NCBI GenBank assembly: GCA_947565635.1 | Contig: CANOGU010000016.1 | Span: forward strand, 1-45,594 | Direction of reading: 5' to 3' | Length of the DNA: 45,594 nucleotides | Source of the DNA: an uncultured Lactobacillus sp. | GTDB lineage: Bacteria > Bacillota > Bacilli > Lactobacillales > Lactobacillaceae | In this document: piece after piece, positions 28,478 through 37,060 of the stretch | Layout: each line of letters starts with the position of its first letter | Numbering within the stretch: position 1 is the stretch's first letter | Made by a program: the position numbers and the translations under genes | The notes under the pieces: generated by a model | The model's input: only the letters and a program-made list of their open reading frames with translations | Told to the model about the DNA's origin: nothing | Databases searched by the model: none

Positions 28478-29313
28478 CTAAGATCGAACGTAATCCTTCC
28501 CAATTTTCCCTTGCGTAAACGTTGAAGCATAAAGAGTGAAAACTTATCATAGTCATCTCGCATACCGTATTTATTGGTCATTGCTAACAATAAATCTGGA
28601 TTAGACATACTGTCCATCTCTTCACTTGAAATTCGTGCAAATTTAACAAGATCATCGCGATAATTTTGCTTCAAAAATTCAATCACAAATAAGGCAACAT
28701 CATCGGGATGAAAAATATCCGCCTTAATTGCCCCGCAAGCTGCTAATTTGTAACCTACTTCTTGATCAGAAAACTTAGGCCACAAAATCCCTGGTGTATC
28801 TAAAATCTGAACATTAGTCTTTGTCTTTAACCAACTTTGTCCACGTGTTACACCAGGCTTATCACCAACAATTGCAGCATTTCTTCCAACCATACGATTA
28901 ATAATAGTAGATTTACCACAGTTTGGAATTCCTGCAATAGCTACTCGAATCATTGGATTTGATGCACCTTTTGCAATTAATTTATCTGTCTTTTCCTTAC
29001 CAGCCAACTTGATAATTTTAAATAGACTAGTCATGTTTGTAGTATGCTGGGCATCCATCGAAATCACGAAGTTACCCTCATCTTGATAATAATGAGTCCA
29101 TTTTTTAGTTTGAATTGGATCAGCCAAATCAGCCTTATTTAAAACAATAATATGCGGTTTCTTCTTTGTTAATTGTCCAATCATTGGATTACGAGAAGAA
29201 ACTGGTAAACGCGCATCTAAAACTTCAATTAAGACATCAATCAGGTCTAGATTATCTTCTAACTGATTTTTAGCCTTATTCATATGTCCTGGATACCATT
29301 GAATAGTTGCCAT
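28474..29313 (-). CDS. rbgA: Ribosome biogenesis GTPase RbgA (YlqF)
   Basis: This 279-residue protein is a circularly permuted GTPase. G4 NKADLAD (about 58-64) precedes G1 GIPNCGKST (about 129-137) and G3 DTPGILWP (about 172-179). The N-terminus [12 protein letters not shown] is the family hallmark. It acts late in 50S subunit assembly. SD GGAGG lies just before the ATG at 29313. It follows the S41 protease gene by 2 nt and overlaps rnhB. Confidence 0.95.
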   Translation of the reverse strand: MATIQWYPGHMNKAKNQLEDNLDLIDVLIEVLDARLPVSSRNPMIGQLTKKKPHIIVLNKADLADPIQTKKWTHYYQDEGNFVISMDAQHTTNMTSLFKIIKLAGKEKTDKLIAKGASNPMIRVAIAGIPNCGKSTIINRMVGRNAAIVGDKPGVTRGQSWLKTKTNVQILDTPGILWPKFSDQEVGYKLAACGAIKADIFHPDDVALFVIEFLKQNYRDDLVKFARISSEEMDSMSNPDLLLAMTNKYGMRDDYDKFSLFMLQRLRKGKLGRITFDLR

Positions 29314-29315
29314 TT

Positions 29316-30767
29316 TTAATCCTCCATATCCTTTAGATTTAAGCTCATTGCCTTCTTTAAAGCAGGATTATCATCTTGCAATTTTTGTGCAACTGCTAAA
29401 TAAAGTTGCGCTTGTACTTGCCCATTTACTATACCATCTGCTGTCAAGCCATGGGCTTTTTGAAACTCAATAACTGCATTCTTAGTTTCATCATCAAAAA
29501 CTCCTGTAACATGCTTTGGCATATAGCCTAAGGCAGTCAAATATTGCTGCAGAGTTGCCACATCAACACCAGTCATTGATTTCTTCAGAATACTCATGCT
29601 TTGGAATTGAGGTAGTTTAGCTAAAGAAGATTCAGGAACAGGATAAGTTGGCTTTAACCCTTTTTGGTTAATCCAAGTTCCATCGGGTGTAAGCCACTTA
29701 GCAATTGTATATTTATATTCTGAATCTTGCGTCTGCCCTACTTCTTGCACTGTTCCCTTACCATAGCTCGTTTGACCAACAGAAACTGCCCGGTGATTTT
29801 GAACAAGAGCTGCGGTAAAGATTTCACTGGCACTGGCTGTATTAGCATTAATCAAAATAATTGGCTTTAGGTTTGTATGGAAGCCACCAGAAAGCTTTTT
29901 ATCAGAGCGAATAACTTCTTTTTGCTTGCGATCCTGATATTGCATAATAATTTTATTATTTGGCAAGAAATACGATGCAGACTTCAAAGCAGCATCCATT
30001 GCACCACCAGGATTATCTTGCAAGTCAATAATTAACTTAGGATATTTTTTAGTATCAATTGACTTTAAAGCACTCTTTAAATCTTTAGCCGTATTAACGT
30101 CAAATTGTGTAATTGTAATAATTGTTGCATTACCTTCAGTTCGCTTAGTTAAGCTAGATTGGGAGATTTTAGCCCGCTTTAAGGTAACGTTAAAAGTAGA
30201 GTTAGCACGTCTAAGTTTCAAGGTGACTTTTGTACCAATTTTTCCTCTGACTAAAGGAGCTACTTTACTAAACTGAGCTGCACTTACTTTTTTATTATTA
30301 ACGGCAACAATCTCATCGCCAGGTTTAATAGTACTTTTTGAAGCTGGAGAGTCAGCAACAATAGAGTCCACAACAACTTTATTGTTGCGTACTGCCATCT
30401 GAATACCTACTCCGCCAAAACTCGAACCCTCTAAAATATTATTAACTTGTTCTTGGTTTGCTCCACTTAATCCCTCAGAAAAAGGATCGTTAAGACTATT
30501 AAGCATCCCGTTAATTGCCCCCTGGCGCAATGTTTGCGGTGAGACTTTTTTATAATATGAACCTTGTAATTGCTCATACACTTTTTCAACTTGATAAAAA
30601 GGTGACTTTAGTTCCTTAACTTCCATAATTCCAAAGGTCAAACCTGCACCAATTGCCGCACCAGCTATACCAGTTAACAAAAATTGAGCATATTTGGAAA
30701 GATGCTTCTTTTTATTATTTGAAATTTCTTTATTTTGATGAGAATTATTTGGTTCTACTTCTGCCAT
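29316..30767 (-). CDS. S41-family carboxyl-terminal processing protease (CtpA-like)
   Basis: The 483-residue protein has one N-terminal membrane anchor (about 28-46), followed by an extracellular part. A PDZ domain lies at about 118-200 ([18 protein letters not shown]). The S41 catalytic domain has the Ser in [11 protein letters not shown] and the Lys in [13 protein letters not shown]-terminal peptidoglycan-binding_1 domain (about 395-460) has [10 protein letters not shown] and [11 protein letters not shown]. It probably cleaves C-terminal regions of exported proteins near the cell wall. It is part of the row YozE-CtpA-RbgA-RnhB. Confidence 0.93.
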   Translation of the reverse strand: MAEVEPNNSHQNKEISNNKKKHLSKYAQFLLTGIAGAAIGAGLTFGIMEVKELKSPFYQVEKVYEQLQGSYYKKVSPQTLRQGAINGMLNSLNDPFSEGLSGANQEQVNNILEGSSFGGVGIQMAVRNNKVVVDSIVADSPASKSTIKPGDEIVAVNNKKVSAAQFSKVAPLVRGKIGTKVTLKLRRANSTFNVTLKRAKISQSSLTKRTEGNATIITITQFDVNTAKDLKSALKSIDTKKYPKLIIDLQDNPGGAMDAALKSASYFLPNNKIIMQYQDRKQKEVIRSDKKLSGGFHTNLKPIILINANTASASEIFTAALVQNHRAVSVGQTSYGKGTVQEVGQTQDSEYKYTIAKWLTPDGTWINQKGLKPTYPVPESSLAKLPQFQSMSILKKSMTGVDVATLQQYLTALGYMPKHVTGVFDDETKNAVIEFQKAHGLTADGIVNGQVQAQLYLAVAQKLQDDNPALKKAMSLNLKDMED

Positions 30768-30774
30768 ATTAGCC

Positions 30775-31002
30775 TCAGTTCATATTATCTAAATATAATT
30801 TATATGCCTTGTCAAAAACGCTCATGCTTGGTAAATAGCCAGCATTTAATTCTAAATATTCTGACAATTTTTCATAGTCTTCTTCTTGTTTTGGAAAAGA
30901 ACTGTCATGTTGAGCATTGTTAGCAAATTCAGCAATATCATCTAAAGAATCAGGATTTCTTTGAGTCATTAAAAAACGATAAAAGCTCTCACGATAAGCC
31001 AT
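30775..31002 (-). CDS. YozE-like UPF0346 protein
   Basis: This 75-residue protein matches the YozE SAM-like family in length and pattern. It begins with [15 protein letters not shown], then [17 protein letters not shown], and ends [14 protein letters not shown]. Function is unknown. Its ATG shares a base with the degV-like gene stop (TAATG), and its SD GGAGG lies within that gene's last codons. Confidence 0.9.
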   Translation of the reverse strand: MAYRESFYRFLMTQRNPDSLDDIAEFANNAQHDSSFPKQEEDYEKLSEYLELNAGYLPSMSVFDKAYKLYLDNMN

Positions 31003-31859
31003 TAAAAGTCCTCCGTTGTATAGAATACTGCATAAGCACCCCTACCAGCATGCGTTGCAATAATTGGACTAGTAACACGAGTTAACACTTTAATATCAGG
31101 ATTAATTTCTTTAATTTTATTAGTCCAAACTTCCATATCTTCAGGCGTATCGACATAAGAAATTGCTACTTCTTTGATATCGTGTTTATGTTCTTCAATA
31201 TCCTTTAAAACACGTTTATCAAAGTTCTTAGAAAACTTCTTTCCCCGACCTTTTTTAGCAACGTCTAAATTTCCACCTGGCATATGCAATTCAATTCTAA
31301 TATTTAATAAAGTAGCAATTTTACCAGCTAATGGTCCAAGACGTCCACCCTTAATCAAGTTATTTAGGTTAACTACCATCATCTGTAATTTTTGCTTCTT
31401 TTTAAGGTCTTCAACATGATTTACAATTTCTTCAAGACTCTTGCCTGCTTGCGCATCCTTAGCTGCGGCCAGCACTTGATAAGCTTCTGCACGATCAGTT
31501 AGTTCAGAATCAATTAAAGTTACTTCTTTAGTCTTTCCAATTATGTCAGCAGCCTGTCTAGCAGCTTCAATTGTCCCGCTTAAAGAACGAGCAAGAAAAA
31601 TTCCTACTACTTGGCTTCCATCGGCAGTTAATTCTTCAAATACTTTTTCAAAAATTCCGATTGATGGTTGACTTGTCTTAGGTAATTCTTCAGACTCATC
31701 CATCTTCTTTACAAATTCTTCTCGACTGATATCAATGCCATCTGTGTAAGTCTTACCATCGATAGTAATAGTTAATGGAACGACTGTAATATCGTATTTA
31801 TCAATTTCTTCAGGAGTTAATTGAACTGAGGAATCAGTTACTACTTTAATCTTAGCCAT
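31002..31859 (-). CDS. DegV-family fatty-acid-binding protein
   Basis: This 285-residue protein has the DegV pattern: [13 protein letters not shown] (about 6-18), the conserved TSQPSIGIF (about 60-68), the [10 protein letters not shown] region and [14 protein letters not shown] (about 163-176). DegV/FakB proteins bind a fatty acid and present it to the FakA kinase for phospholipid synthesis. No fakA lies nearby. It is the first gene of a row running through YozE, CtpA, RbgA and RnhB. Confidence 0.9.
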   Translation of the reverse strand: MAKIKVVTDSSVQLTPEEIDKYDITVVPLTITIDGKTYTDGIDISREEFVKKMDESEELPKTSQPSIGIFEKVFEELTADGSQVVGIFLARSLSGTIEAARQAADIIGKTKEVTLIDSELTDRAEAYQVLAAAKDAQAGKSLEEIVNHVEDLKKKQKLQMMVVNLNNLIKGGRLGPLAGKIATLLNIRIELHMPGGNLDVAKKGRGKKFSKNFDKRVLKDIEEHKHDIKEVAISYVDTPEDMEVWTNKIKEINPDIKVLTRVTSPIIATHAGRGAYAVFYTTEDF

Positions 31860-32003
31860 TCTAAGTGCTATCCCCTATTCTTCTATAATTATTATTCTAT
31901 GTTAGAATTTATTAAGTACAATCTCAAGTATATCAAAAATACAAAAATGAGTTAAAATTTATTAAATAGATTATAAAGTTATTATATAAGGCGGAATAAA
32001 TGA

Positions 32004-32669
32004 ATGTCTTTTAAACAATTGTGGCAAGAACCTAAAAATCGGTCTAAAACCTATAACATTTTGAACAACATTTTTAGTGCTATTACTCATGGAATTGGCT
32101 TTGGACTAGCTGTTGCAGGATTGGTAGTTCTAATTGTGAAAGCTGCCCATACAGGAAGTGCCCTGAGGGTAACAGCCTTTACTCTTTATGGCTCTAGTTT
32201 GGTTATCCTCTATCTTTTTTCAACACTCTATCATAGTTTAATTTTTACTCGAGCCAGGCGAGTGTTTCAAATATTCGATCACTCTTCAATTTTTACTTTA
32301 ATTACTGGAACCTACACCCCCTATACCTTAGTCGCAATTGGCGGGGTAAAGGGATGGGTAATGTTTGGTATTATTTTAGCCCTAGCCATTTTTGGCATTT
32401 TATTTTATATCTTTAATCAGGGAAAACATGTTGTTTTAGATACTATCCTTTACGTATTAATGGGCTGGATTGTGATTATTGCTTCCAGTACCCTTTACCC
32501 AGTTCTTGGGCCAACTGGATTTTGGCTCTTAGTCTGGGGCGGAATTGCCTATACCGTCGGTGCTATTTTATTTTCAATGCGCGGCGTTCCTTATATTCAT
32601 GTGATTTGGCACATGTTTGTTTTATTAGGTTCAATTCTGATGTATTTTTCAATTCTATTTTATGTTTAA
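32004..32669 (+). CDS. Hemolysin III (YqfA/PAQR) family membrane protein
   Basis: This 221-residue protein has seven transmembrane helices. The conserved polar residues of the HlyIII/PAQR family are present: ITHGIGFGLAVAG (about 26-38), STLYHSL (about 73-79), FDHSSIFTLITGTYTP (about 90-105) and VIWHMFVLLGS near the end. The clustered His and Asp are the proposed metal site. The physiological role in bacteria is unclear, since hemolytic activity was shown for few members. The start ATG at 32004 follows GGCGGAATAA. It is divergent from the degV-like gene. Confidence 0.88.
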   Translation: MSFKQLWQEPKNRSKTYNILNNIFSAITHGIGFGLAVAGLVVLIVKAAHTGSALRVTAFTLYGSSLVILYLFSTLYHSLIFTRARRVFQIFDHSSIFTLITGTYTPYTLVAIGGVKGWVMFGIILALAIFGILFYIFNQGKHVVLDTILYVLMGWIVIIASSTLYPVLGPTGFWLLVWGGIAYTVGAILFSMRGVPYIHVIWHMFVLLGSILMYFSILFYV

Positions 32670-32676
32670 AAAAGAA

Positions 32677-32707
32677 GCAGACAGTGAACACAATTATCAC
32701 TGCCTGC
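32677..32707. terminator. Bidirectional terminator
   Basis: GCAGACAGTGA pairs with TCACTGCCTGC (one mismatch) around a 9-nt loop, flanked by A and T runs, between the converging hemolysin III-like and cca genes. Confidence 0.85.
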
Positions 32708-32715
32708 TTTTTTAG

Positions 32716-33912
32716 TTAATGATTTGAAGAAATAAATTCAGTAATCGCTGCTTCGTTATTACTAATTACTCCCTCTAAAACGGCTTTTTTGATTTCTTCT
32801 AATAAAAGCCCAACTCTTGGTCCAGCTGGGATACCATTTTTCAATAAAAAGTGGCCATCTATCACTAGGTCACGATTATTCTTAATTGGCAATGCTTCGT
32901 AACTATCAACCAAGGCACTCCCATTGATTGGTTGGCCCAAAATATGAGCTAAATCGATTGTTGAAACAATTGTTTCTAAACCAGCTTTATACAGATCATA
33001 ATTATTTGGAGCATGTGAACTAATTAAGTCAAAGAAAGCAACAATATCAGCTACTTGACGCTCCATTGCATTAGAATTCTTCCACATCCGCATAAAGTGA
33101 GGAATCTTGTCATTTGGTAATTTTAATAAAATAATCATCAAAGCCCATAGATTAGCTTCAGTAGTAGGGCTAAAATTAAGTTGAGGATAAAGAGCTAAAT
33201 TCTCTTTTTTGCCCCTAAAACCAGGTACTTCTTCTGATAAACCAGTATCTAAAAAGATTTGGAATGCCTTTTGGCTGCCAGGAGCAATCCCCATTTTTAC
33301 GAATTCATCTCTGATACGTTCAACAGAAATTTTACTTAGTAACTCATGATTGTCACTGATTGCCTGTTCTGTTTCTGGTTCAAGCGTAAATTGCAATTGA
33401 CTCATAAATCGAACTGCACGCATCATTCTCAAGGCATCTTCATGAAAACGATTCTCAGCTTTTCCAACTGCACGGATCAAATGCTTTTCTAAGTCACCTA
33501 GTCCGTCAAAGTGATCAATAATATTTCCATCGACGTCCATTGCTAGAGCATTAATAGTAAAATCACGCCGCTTTAAATCTTCTGATAAGTTTTGGACAAA
33601 AGTTACATGGTCAGGTCTACGGAAGTCTTGGTATCCTGATTCAGTTCTGAAAGTTGTAATTTCATAGCTTTCACCTTCATAAAGAACAGTGACAGTTCCG
33701 TGCTTAATCCCGGTATCAATTGTTTTCTTAAAAATTTGCTTAATTTCCATCGGATAGGCGCTAGTTGCAATATCGACATCATGAATGTGCCGATTTAAAA
33801 GCAAGTCTCGCACACTCCCGCCGACAAAATAGGCCTCATACCCCGCCTCATTAATCTCTTTTAAAACTGGAAGCGCGGCGGTAAAAACTTCCGGTAAATT
33901 ATTAATCTTCAT
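32716..33912 (-). CDS. cca: CCA tRNA nucleotidyltransferase
   Basis: This class II nucleotidyltransferase adds or repairs the 3' CCA of tRNAs. The head domain has [12 protein letters not shown] and the catalytic HDVDIATSA. The [12 protein letters not shown] motif and the [12 protein letters not shown] segment follow, with an alpha-helical C-terminal body. The start at 33912 ([10 protein letters not shown]) has an AGGGA SD and gives 398 residues, typical for Gram-positive enzymes. A GTG start at 33939 would add nine residues without a good SD. Confidence 0.94.
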   Translation of the reverse strand: MKINNLPEVFTAALPVLKEINEAGYEAYFVGGSVRDLLLNRHIHDVDIATSAYPMEIKQIFKKTIDTGIKHGTVTVLYEGESYEITTFRTESGYQDFRRPDHVTFVQNLSEDLKRRDFTINALAMDVDGNIIDHFDGLGDLEKHLIRAVGKAENRFHEDALRMMRAVRFMSQLQFTLEPETEQAISDNHELLSKISVERIRDEFVKMGIAPGSQKAFQIFLDTGLSEEVPGFRGKKENLALYPQLNFSPTTEANLWALMIILLKLPNDKIPHFMRMWKNSNAMERQVADIVAFFDLISSHAPNNYDLYKAGLETIVSTIDLAHILGQPINGSALVDSYEALPIKNNRDLVIDGHFLLKNGIPAGPRVGLLLEEIKKAVLEGVISNNEAAITEFISSNH

Positions 33913-33968
33913 ATATTCCCTATTCCCCTTAATTTTCACACTTCTTAATATAGAAAGAAGGAAGTAAC

Positions 33969-34859
33969 ATGACTAAATTATTTAATAAACGACTCTTTAA
34001 ACAAATCTTCTTCATTACTCTAGGCTGTAGCATATATGCCTTTAGCTTAGATGCCATCAGCATCCCTAACAAACTTGCTGATGGCGGGATTAGTGGTATT
34101 GCCCTTTTACTTCGGTATTGGTTCCACATCAATCCAGGTTTATCCACGTTACTTCTAAATATCCCCCTAATTATAATCGGATATCGCTTTATGGGCAAAC
34201 GGCTCCTTGCCTTAACAATCTGGGGCACACTTTGCCTATCCTTCTTCTTATCCTTTTGGCTTCATCTTCCTATTATAAACCAATTAAATTTAGACCATGA
34301 TCTTTTTATTGCTGGTGTACTAGCAGGTTTGTTTTCTGGTGTTGGAATCGGTATTGTATTTAAATACGGCGGAACCACGGGTGGAACAGATATTATTGCC
34401 AGAATCTTAGATTTAAAATTAGGTATTCCAGTTGGAAAATCTTTGCTAGCTCTTGATGCATTTGTCTTAACGATTTCTCTTAGTTATCTTGATATTAAGC
34501 ATATGATTTATACTTTGCTAGCTAGTTTTGTTTTAGCGAGAATTACTGATTCTATTCAAGCTGGTTCCTATGCTGCACGGGGATTGTTTATTATTTCTGA
34601 TAAATATGAACAGATCGCTAAAATGATTGATGTTCAGCTAGATCGAGGATATACCTTCATAAATGCAGAAGGCGGATTTGATCGATCAGCTAAAAAAATT
34701 ATTTACTGTGTAATTTCACCGCGGGAAATTAGTCAGGTTAAAGAATTAATCTTGCGTGAAGATCCTAATGCCTTTGTTTCAGTTATCGATGTTCATGAAG
34801 CCCTAGGTCAAGGTTTTACTTATGAAAGAAAAAAGAGACATATTTTCTTTAGAAGATAG
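33969..34859 (+). CDS. YitT-family membrane protein (DUF161 + DUF2179)
   Basis: This 296-residue protein has five or six transmembrane helices in the first 200 residues. It includes the paired glycine-rich segments [14 protein letters not shown] (about 36-49) and [14 protein letters not shown] (about 127-140). A soluble DUF2179 domain (about 215-285) contains [13 protein letters not shown] and [13 protein letters not shown]. Function is unknown; members are widespread in Firmicutes. SD GAAGGAAG precedes the ATG at 33969, and a long palindromic terminator follows the stop. Confidence 0.9.
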   Translation: MTKLFNKRLFKQIFFITLGCSIYAFSLDAISIPNKLADGGISGIALLLRYWFHINPGLSTLLLNIPLIIIGYRFMGKRLLALTIWGTLCLSFFLSFWLHLPIINQLNLDHDLFIAGVLAGLFSGVGIGIVFKYGGTTGGTDIIARILDLKLGIPVGKSLLALDAFVLTISLSYLDIKHMIYTLLASFVLARITDSIQAGSYAARGLFIISDKYEQIAKMIDVQLDRGYTFINAEGGFDRSAKKIIYCVISPREISQVKELILREDPNAFVSVIDVHEALGQGFTYERKKRHIFFRR

Positions 34860-34883
34860 GATCTAAAAATTATTCGTATCATC

Positions 34884-34917
34884 AAAAAACGGTCGATTAG
34901 CTAATCGACCGTTTTTT
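34884..34917. terminator. 34-bp perfect palindrome, bidirectional terminator (copy 1)
   Basis: The half-site AAAAAACGGTCGATTAG meets its exact inverse at 34900/34901. A and T runs at the ends let it end transcription of the plus-strand YitT gene and the minus-strand channel gene. A near copy is at 36834-36863, with a compensated base-pair change. Confidence 0.85.
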
Positions 34918-34939
34918 CAACCGTTTTGTGTGCGATTAA

Positions 34940-35685
34940 TTACTTTTCGTCCGCTTTTTGTTTTAATTCTTGGATTTCTGTTTTTAGTTCTTGATTCTGC
35001 TTTTCAATATCATTTAGCTTTTGGATAATTTTTTCTAATTGGTCATCTTTTTTATTGGCATTTTTACTATCTTCTCTAATAAAGTAGGTCGTAATTGAAC
35101 TAGTCAAAGTTCCGATCACGCCGATCCCTACTAGCATTAAGACTAGAGCAACTATTTTTCCAACAAAAGTATGCGGTGAAATGTCCCCATACCCAACAAT
35201 GGTTGCAGTCGCAATCGCCCACCAAAAAGCCTGCGCTAATGAAACATGCTCAGTAATTGAATAAGTGATCGCTCCAATGATTAATAAACTAAGACTTGTA
35301 TATAACAAATAAACTAGCCCGTTAGTATACAGAATTTTCCGGAGTCTGCCGGTTAAACCAACTAGGCGCAGAACTCTAAGAAGTCTTGTAATTCTAGCAA
35401 CTCTTCCAATACGCGCAATTCTGAAAAATGCGAATAATCCATTGACTGGAATAATTGATAAAAGATCGAAAATATTATGCTTGACGAAACTCCCCTGTTG
35501 TCTGCCCTATACAGCCGGTAGAAGTAATCAATAGCAAAAATAAGCAGAATACTATCATCGATCCACATCCATATGCCGTTTGTTAGATTAATCACTGAAA
35601 CATAATCTAAAATTACTAGTATAATTGAAATCACGGCTAGAATTGCCATGCTGAAGTGATATATTTTTTCTTTTTTCGACATCAT
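34940..35685 (-). pseudogene. Potassium channel family gene, frameshifted
   Basis: The two halves of a voltage-gated-like channel are in different frames. The first (from ATG 35685) covers S1-S3 and continues until YRLYRADNR. The second covers an arginine-rich S4-like helix (RIARIGRVARITRLLRVLR), S5, the pore with filter TIVGYGD, S6 and a C-terminal coiled coil (EKIIQKLNDIEKQNQELKTE). Adding one base to the GGGG run (plus-strand CCCC, 35492-35495) joins them into 248 residues. So this is a one-base deletion, a sequencing error or a phase-variable run. An intact gene would make a cytoplasmic-membrane K+ channel. Confidence 0.85.
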
Positions 35686-35819
35686 TTTTTATTACAATGA
35701 ATAATTCCTTGTTATCAATTTTAACTGTAGCATCTTTCCTCACGAGTAAATATTTTACAACAAGTTCAGTAGAAATGCTGGGGAACATGCTTAACATAAT
35801 TTAAAATATGAAATAAATT

Positions 35820-35850
35820 AAAAAGCTGATCTTTAAAAATCAGCTTTTTT
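35820..35850. terminator. Terminator after the 304-codon surface protein gene
   Basis: AAAAAGCTGAT pairs with ATCAGCTTTTT around a 9-nt loop. It lies just beyond the minus-strand stop at 35868. Confidence 0.85.
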
Positions 35851-35867
35851 GACCTATTAAAGAAGAA

Positions 35868-36770
35868 TTATTTTGAATGACGACCCTTTCCACCAAAAAT
35901 TTTTCTCCAAAATTTCTTAGGGATAAAAAATATCCCAACCACTATACCTATTACTACAATACCCAAGTAAAACAAGCTACTATGGAAAACACTACTATGA
36001 GTATTTTCAACTTTATTTTGACTAGATGATCTTTTTCTTTCGTTAGTATTTTTCTTGTTAGAGTCCTTTGATTTTTTTGATCTATTAGTAGACACAGCTT
36101 GTTCTTGATCTTCCGGATCACTTACATTATCTATGCTTTGATCTTCTGTATCTTCCTTGTCTTCAGAAGACTGGTTTTTAGGATTTATTTTTCTTTCTCT
36201 AGGCATATGATTTTTCTTACACCATTCATCTACCGTCATCATCCCATGAAATTCGTTATTATCATCATAGTATCCTGGAGCTATATAACCATCACTTGTT
36301 CCATGGTAACCCTTATATTCCATCAAAGTCGTATTAATAATACCTTGTTGTTTTGGATCACCCCATCCAAAATTATTTTTTGAACGTTCTTCATATGCTT
36401 CTGCATCATAATATCCAGCCTTAAGATAAACAGCACCACTTTTATTATTAGGATCGACTTCTAAATCACGTCCGCCCCATGGATTACCTGCTATTTCAAG
36501 ATTGCCAATTTTCTCTGGTAATCGTCCCATATGAAAAAATTGTCGCTCTGGCACACCATTAACAACTTTAACAGTATCAACTTTGATTGTTTTTAAAAGC
36601 TCCCCAGTATCTTGATTAATACATTCCCAATATAAAGTTTGGGTAGTTACTTCTTTCTTTTCAATTTGCTGATCACTATTTTCATCAGCAAAAGCTATTT
36701 GACTAGGTGCAAAATTAATCAAACATAATAAAGATGAAATTACGGCTACTCCTCTAACTATTTTTTTCAT
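35868..36770 (-). CDS. Unrecognised secreted, C-terminally membrane-anchored protein
   Basis: The start at 36770 (MKKIVRGVAVISSLLC) follows GAGG with 6-nt spacing; alternative starts at 36776 (ATG) and 36782 (TTG) lie on the SD itself. Residues 1-28 form a signal peptide ending AFA. The extracellular part (about 29-175) is rich in Trp, Gly and Tyr (AGNPWGGRDLEV, KAGYYDAEAYEER, GYIAPGYYDDN). Its two cysteines (WEC, EWC) could form a disulfide. A Ser/Asp/Glu/Lys-rich stalk (about 185-255) leads to one transmembrane helix and a basic tail (KKFWRKIFGGKGRHSK). No LPXTG motif is visible. I do not recognise the family. Confidence 0.75.
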   Translation of the reverse strand: MKKIVRGVAVISSLLCLINFAPSQIAFADENSDQQIEKKEVTTQTLYWECINQDTGELLKTIKVDTVKVVNGVPERQFFHMGRLPEKIGNLEIAGNPWGGRDLEVDPNNKSGAVYLKAGYYDAEAYEERSKNNFGWGDPKQQGIINTTLMEYKGYHGTSDGYIAPGYYDDNNEFHGMMTVDEWCKKNHMPRERKINPKNQSSEDKEDTEDQSIDNVSDPEDQEQAVSTNRSKKSKDSNKKNTNERKRSSSQNKVENTHSSVFHSSLFYLGIVVIGIVVGIFFIPKKFWRKIFGGKGRHSK

Positions 36771-37060
36771 TACCATCCTCAATCATTTAAATTACTTCTT
36801 ATATTTTTTGTTATATAACTGCAATTATATCAAAAAACGGGCGATTAGCTAATCGCCCGTTTTCAACCGAAAATTATAATTTCTCCACAATCTTATCTGC
36901 TGCAATTCTACTTTTTTCACTAATTTACAAATATTACTATTTTTTCAAATTCATTAGCTTTATCATTCAAAGTACTTTAGCCTAAAACAACTTATCAATG
37001 ATCTGACTATTTAATACCATATTCATATCATCAAAAGTTGTTGATTATTATTGCCTTTTA
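36771..37060. other. Intergenic region with palindrome and possible gene remnant
   Basis: This holds copy 2 of the palindrome (36834-36863). To its right, minus-strand codons read EKSRIAADKIVEKL to a stop near 36876. They look like the tail of a degraded coding sequence, but no start or open frame leads into them. The rest is AT-rich with no recognised gene. Confidence 0.35.
36834..36863. terminator. 30-bp perfect palindrome (copy 2), likely terminator of the SIR2 operon
   Basis: The half-site AAAACGGGCGATTAG meets its exact inverse. Read on the minus strand it is followed by TT then GATATAATT, about 200 nt after the SIR2-protein stop. It matches copy 1 except for one position, which is changed in both arms (T-A to G-C), and shares the flanking CAACCG. 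Confidence 0.75.

Noticed and set aside
33929-34228. 99-codon minus-strand frame opposite the YitT gene
   Set aside because: It is fully antisense to the conserved YitT coding sequence, has no SD and overlaps the divergent promoter region.
35588-35797. 69-codon minus-strand frame overlapping the channel gene N-terminus
   Set aside because: It overlaps the channel S1-S2 coding region in another frame, and its sequence has no recognisable features.
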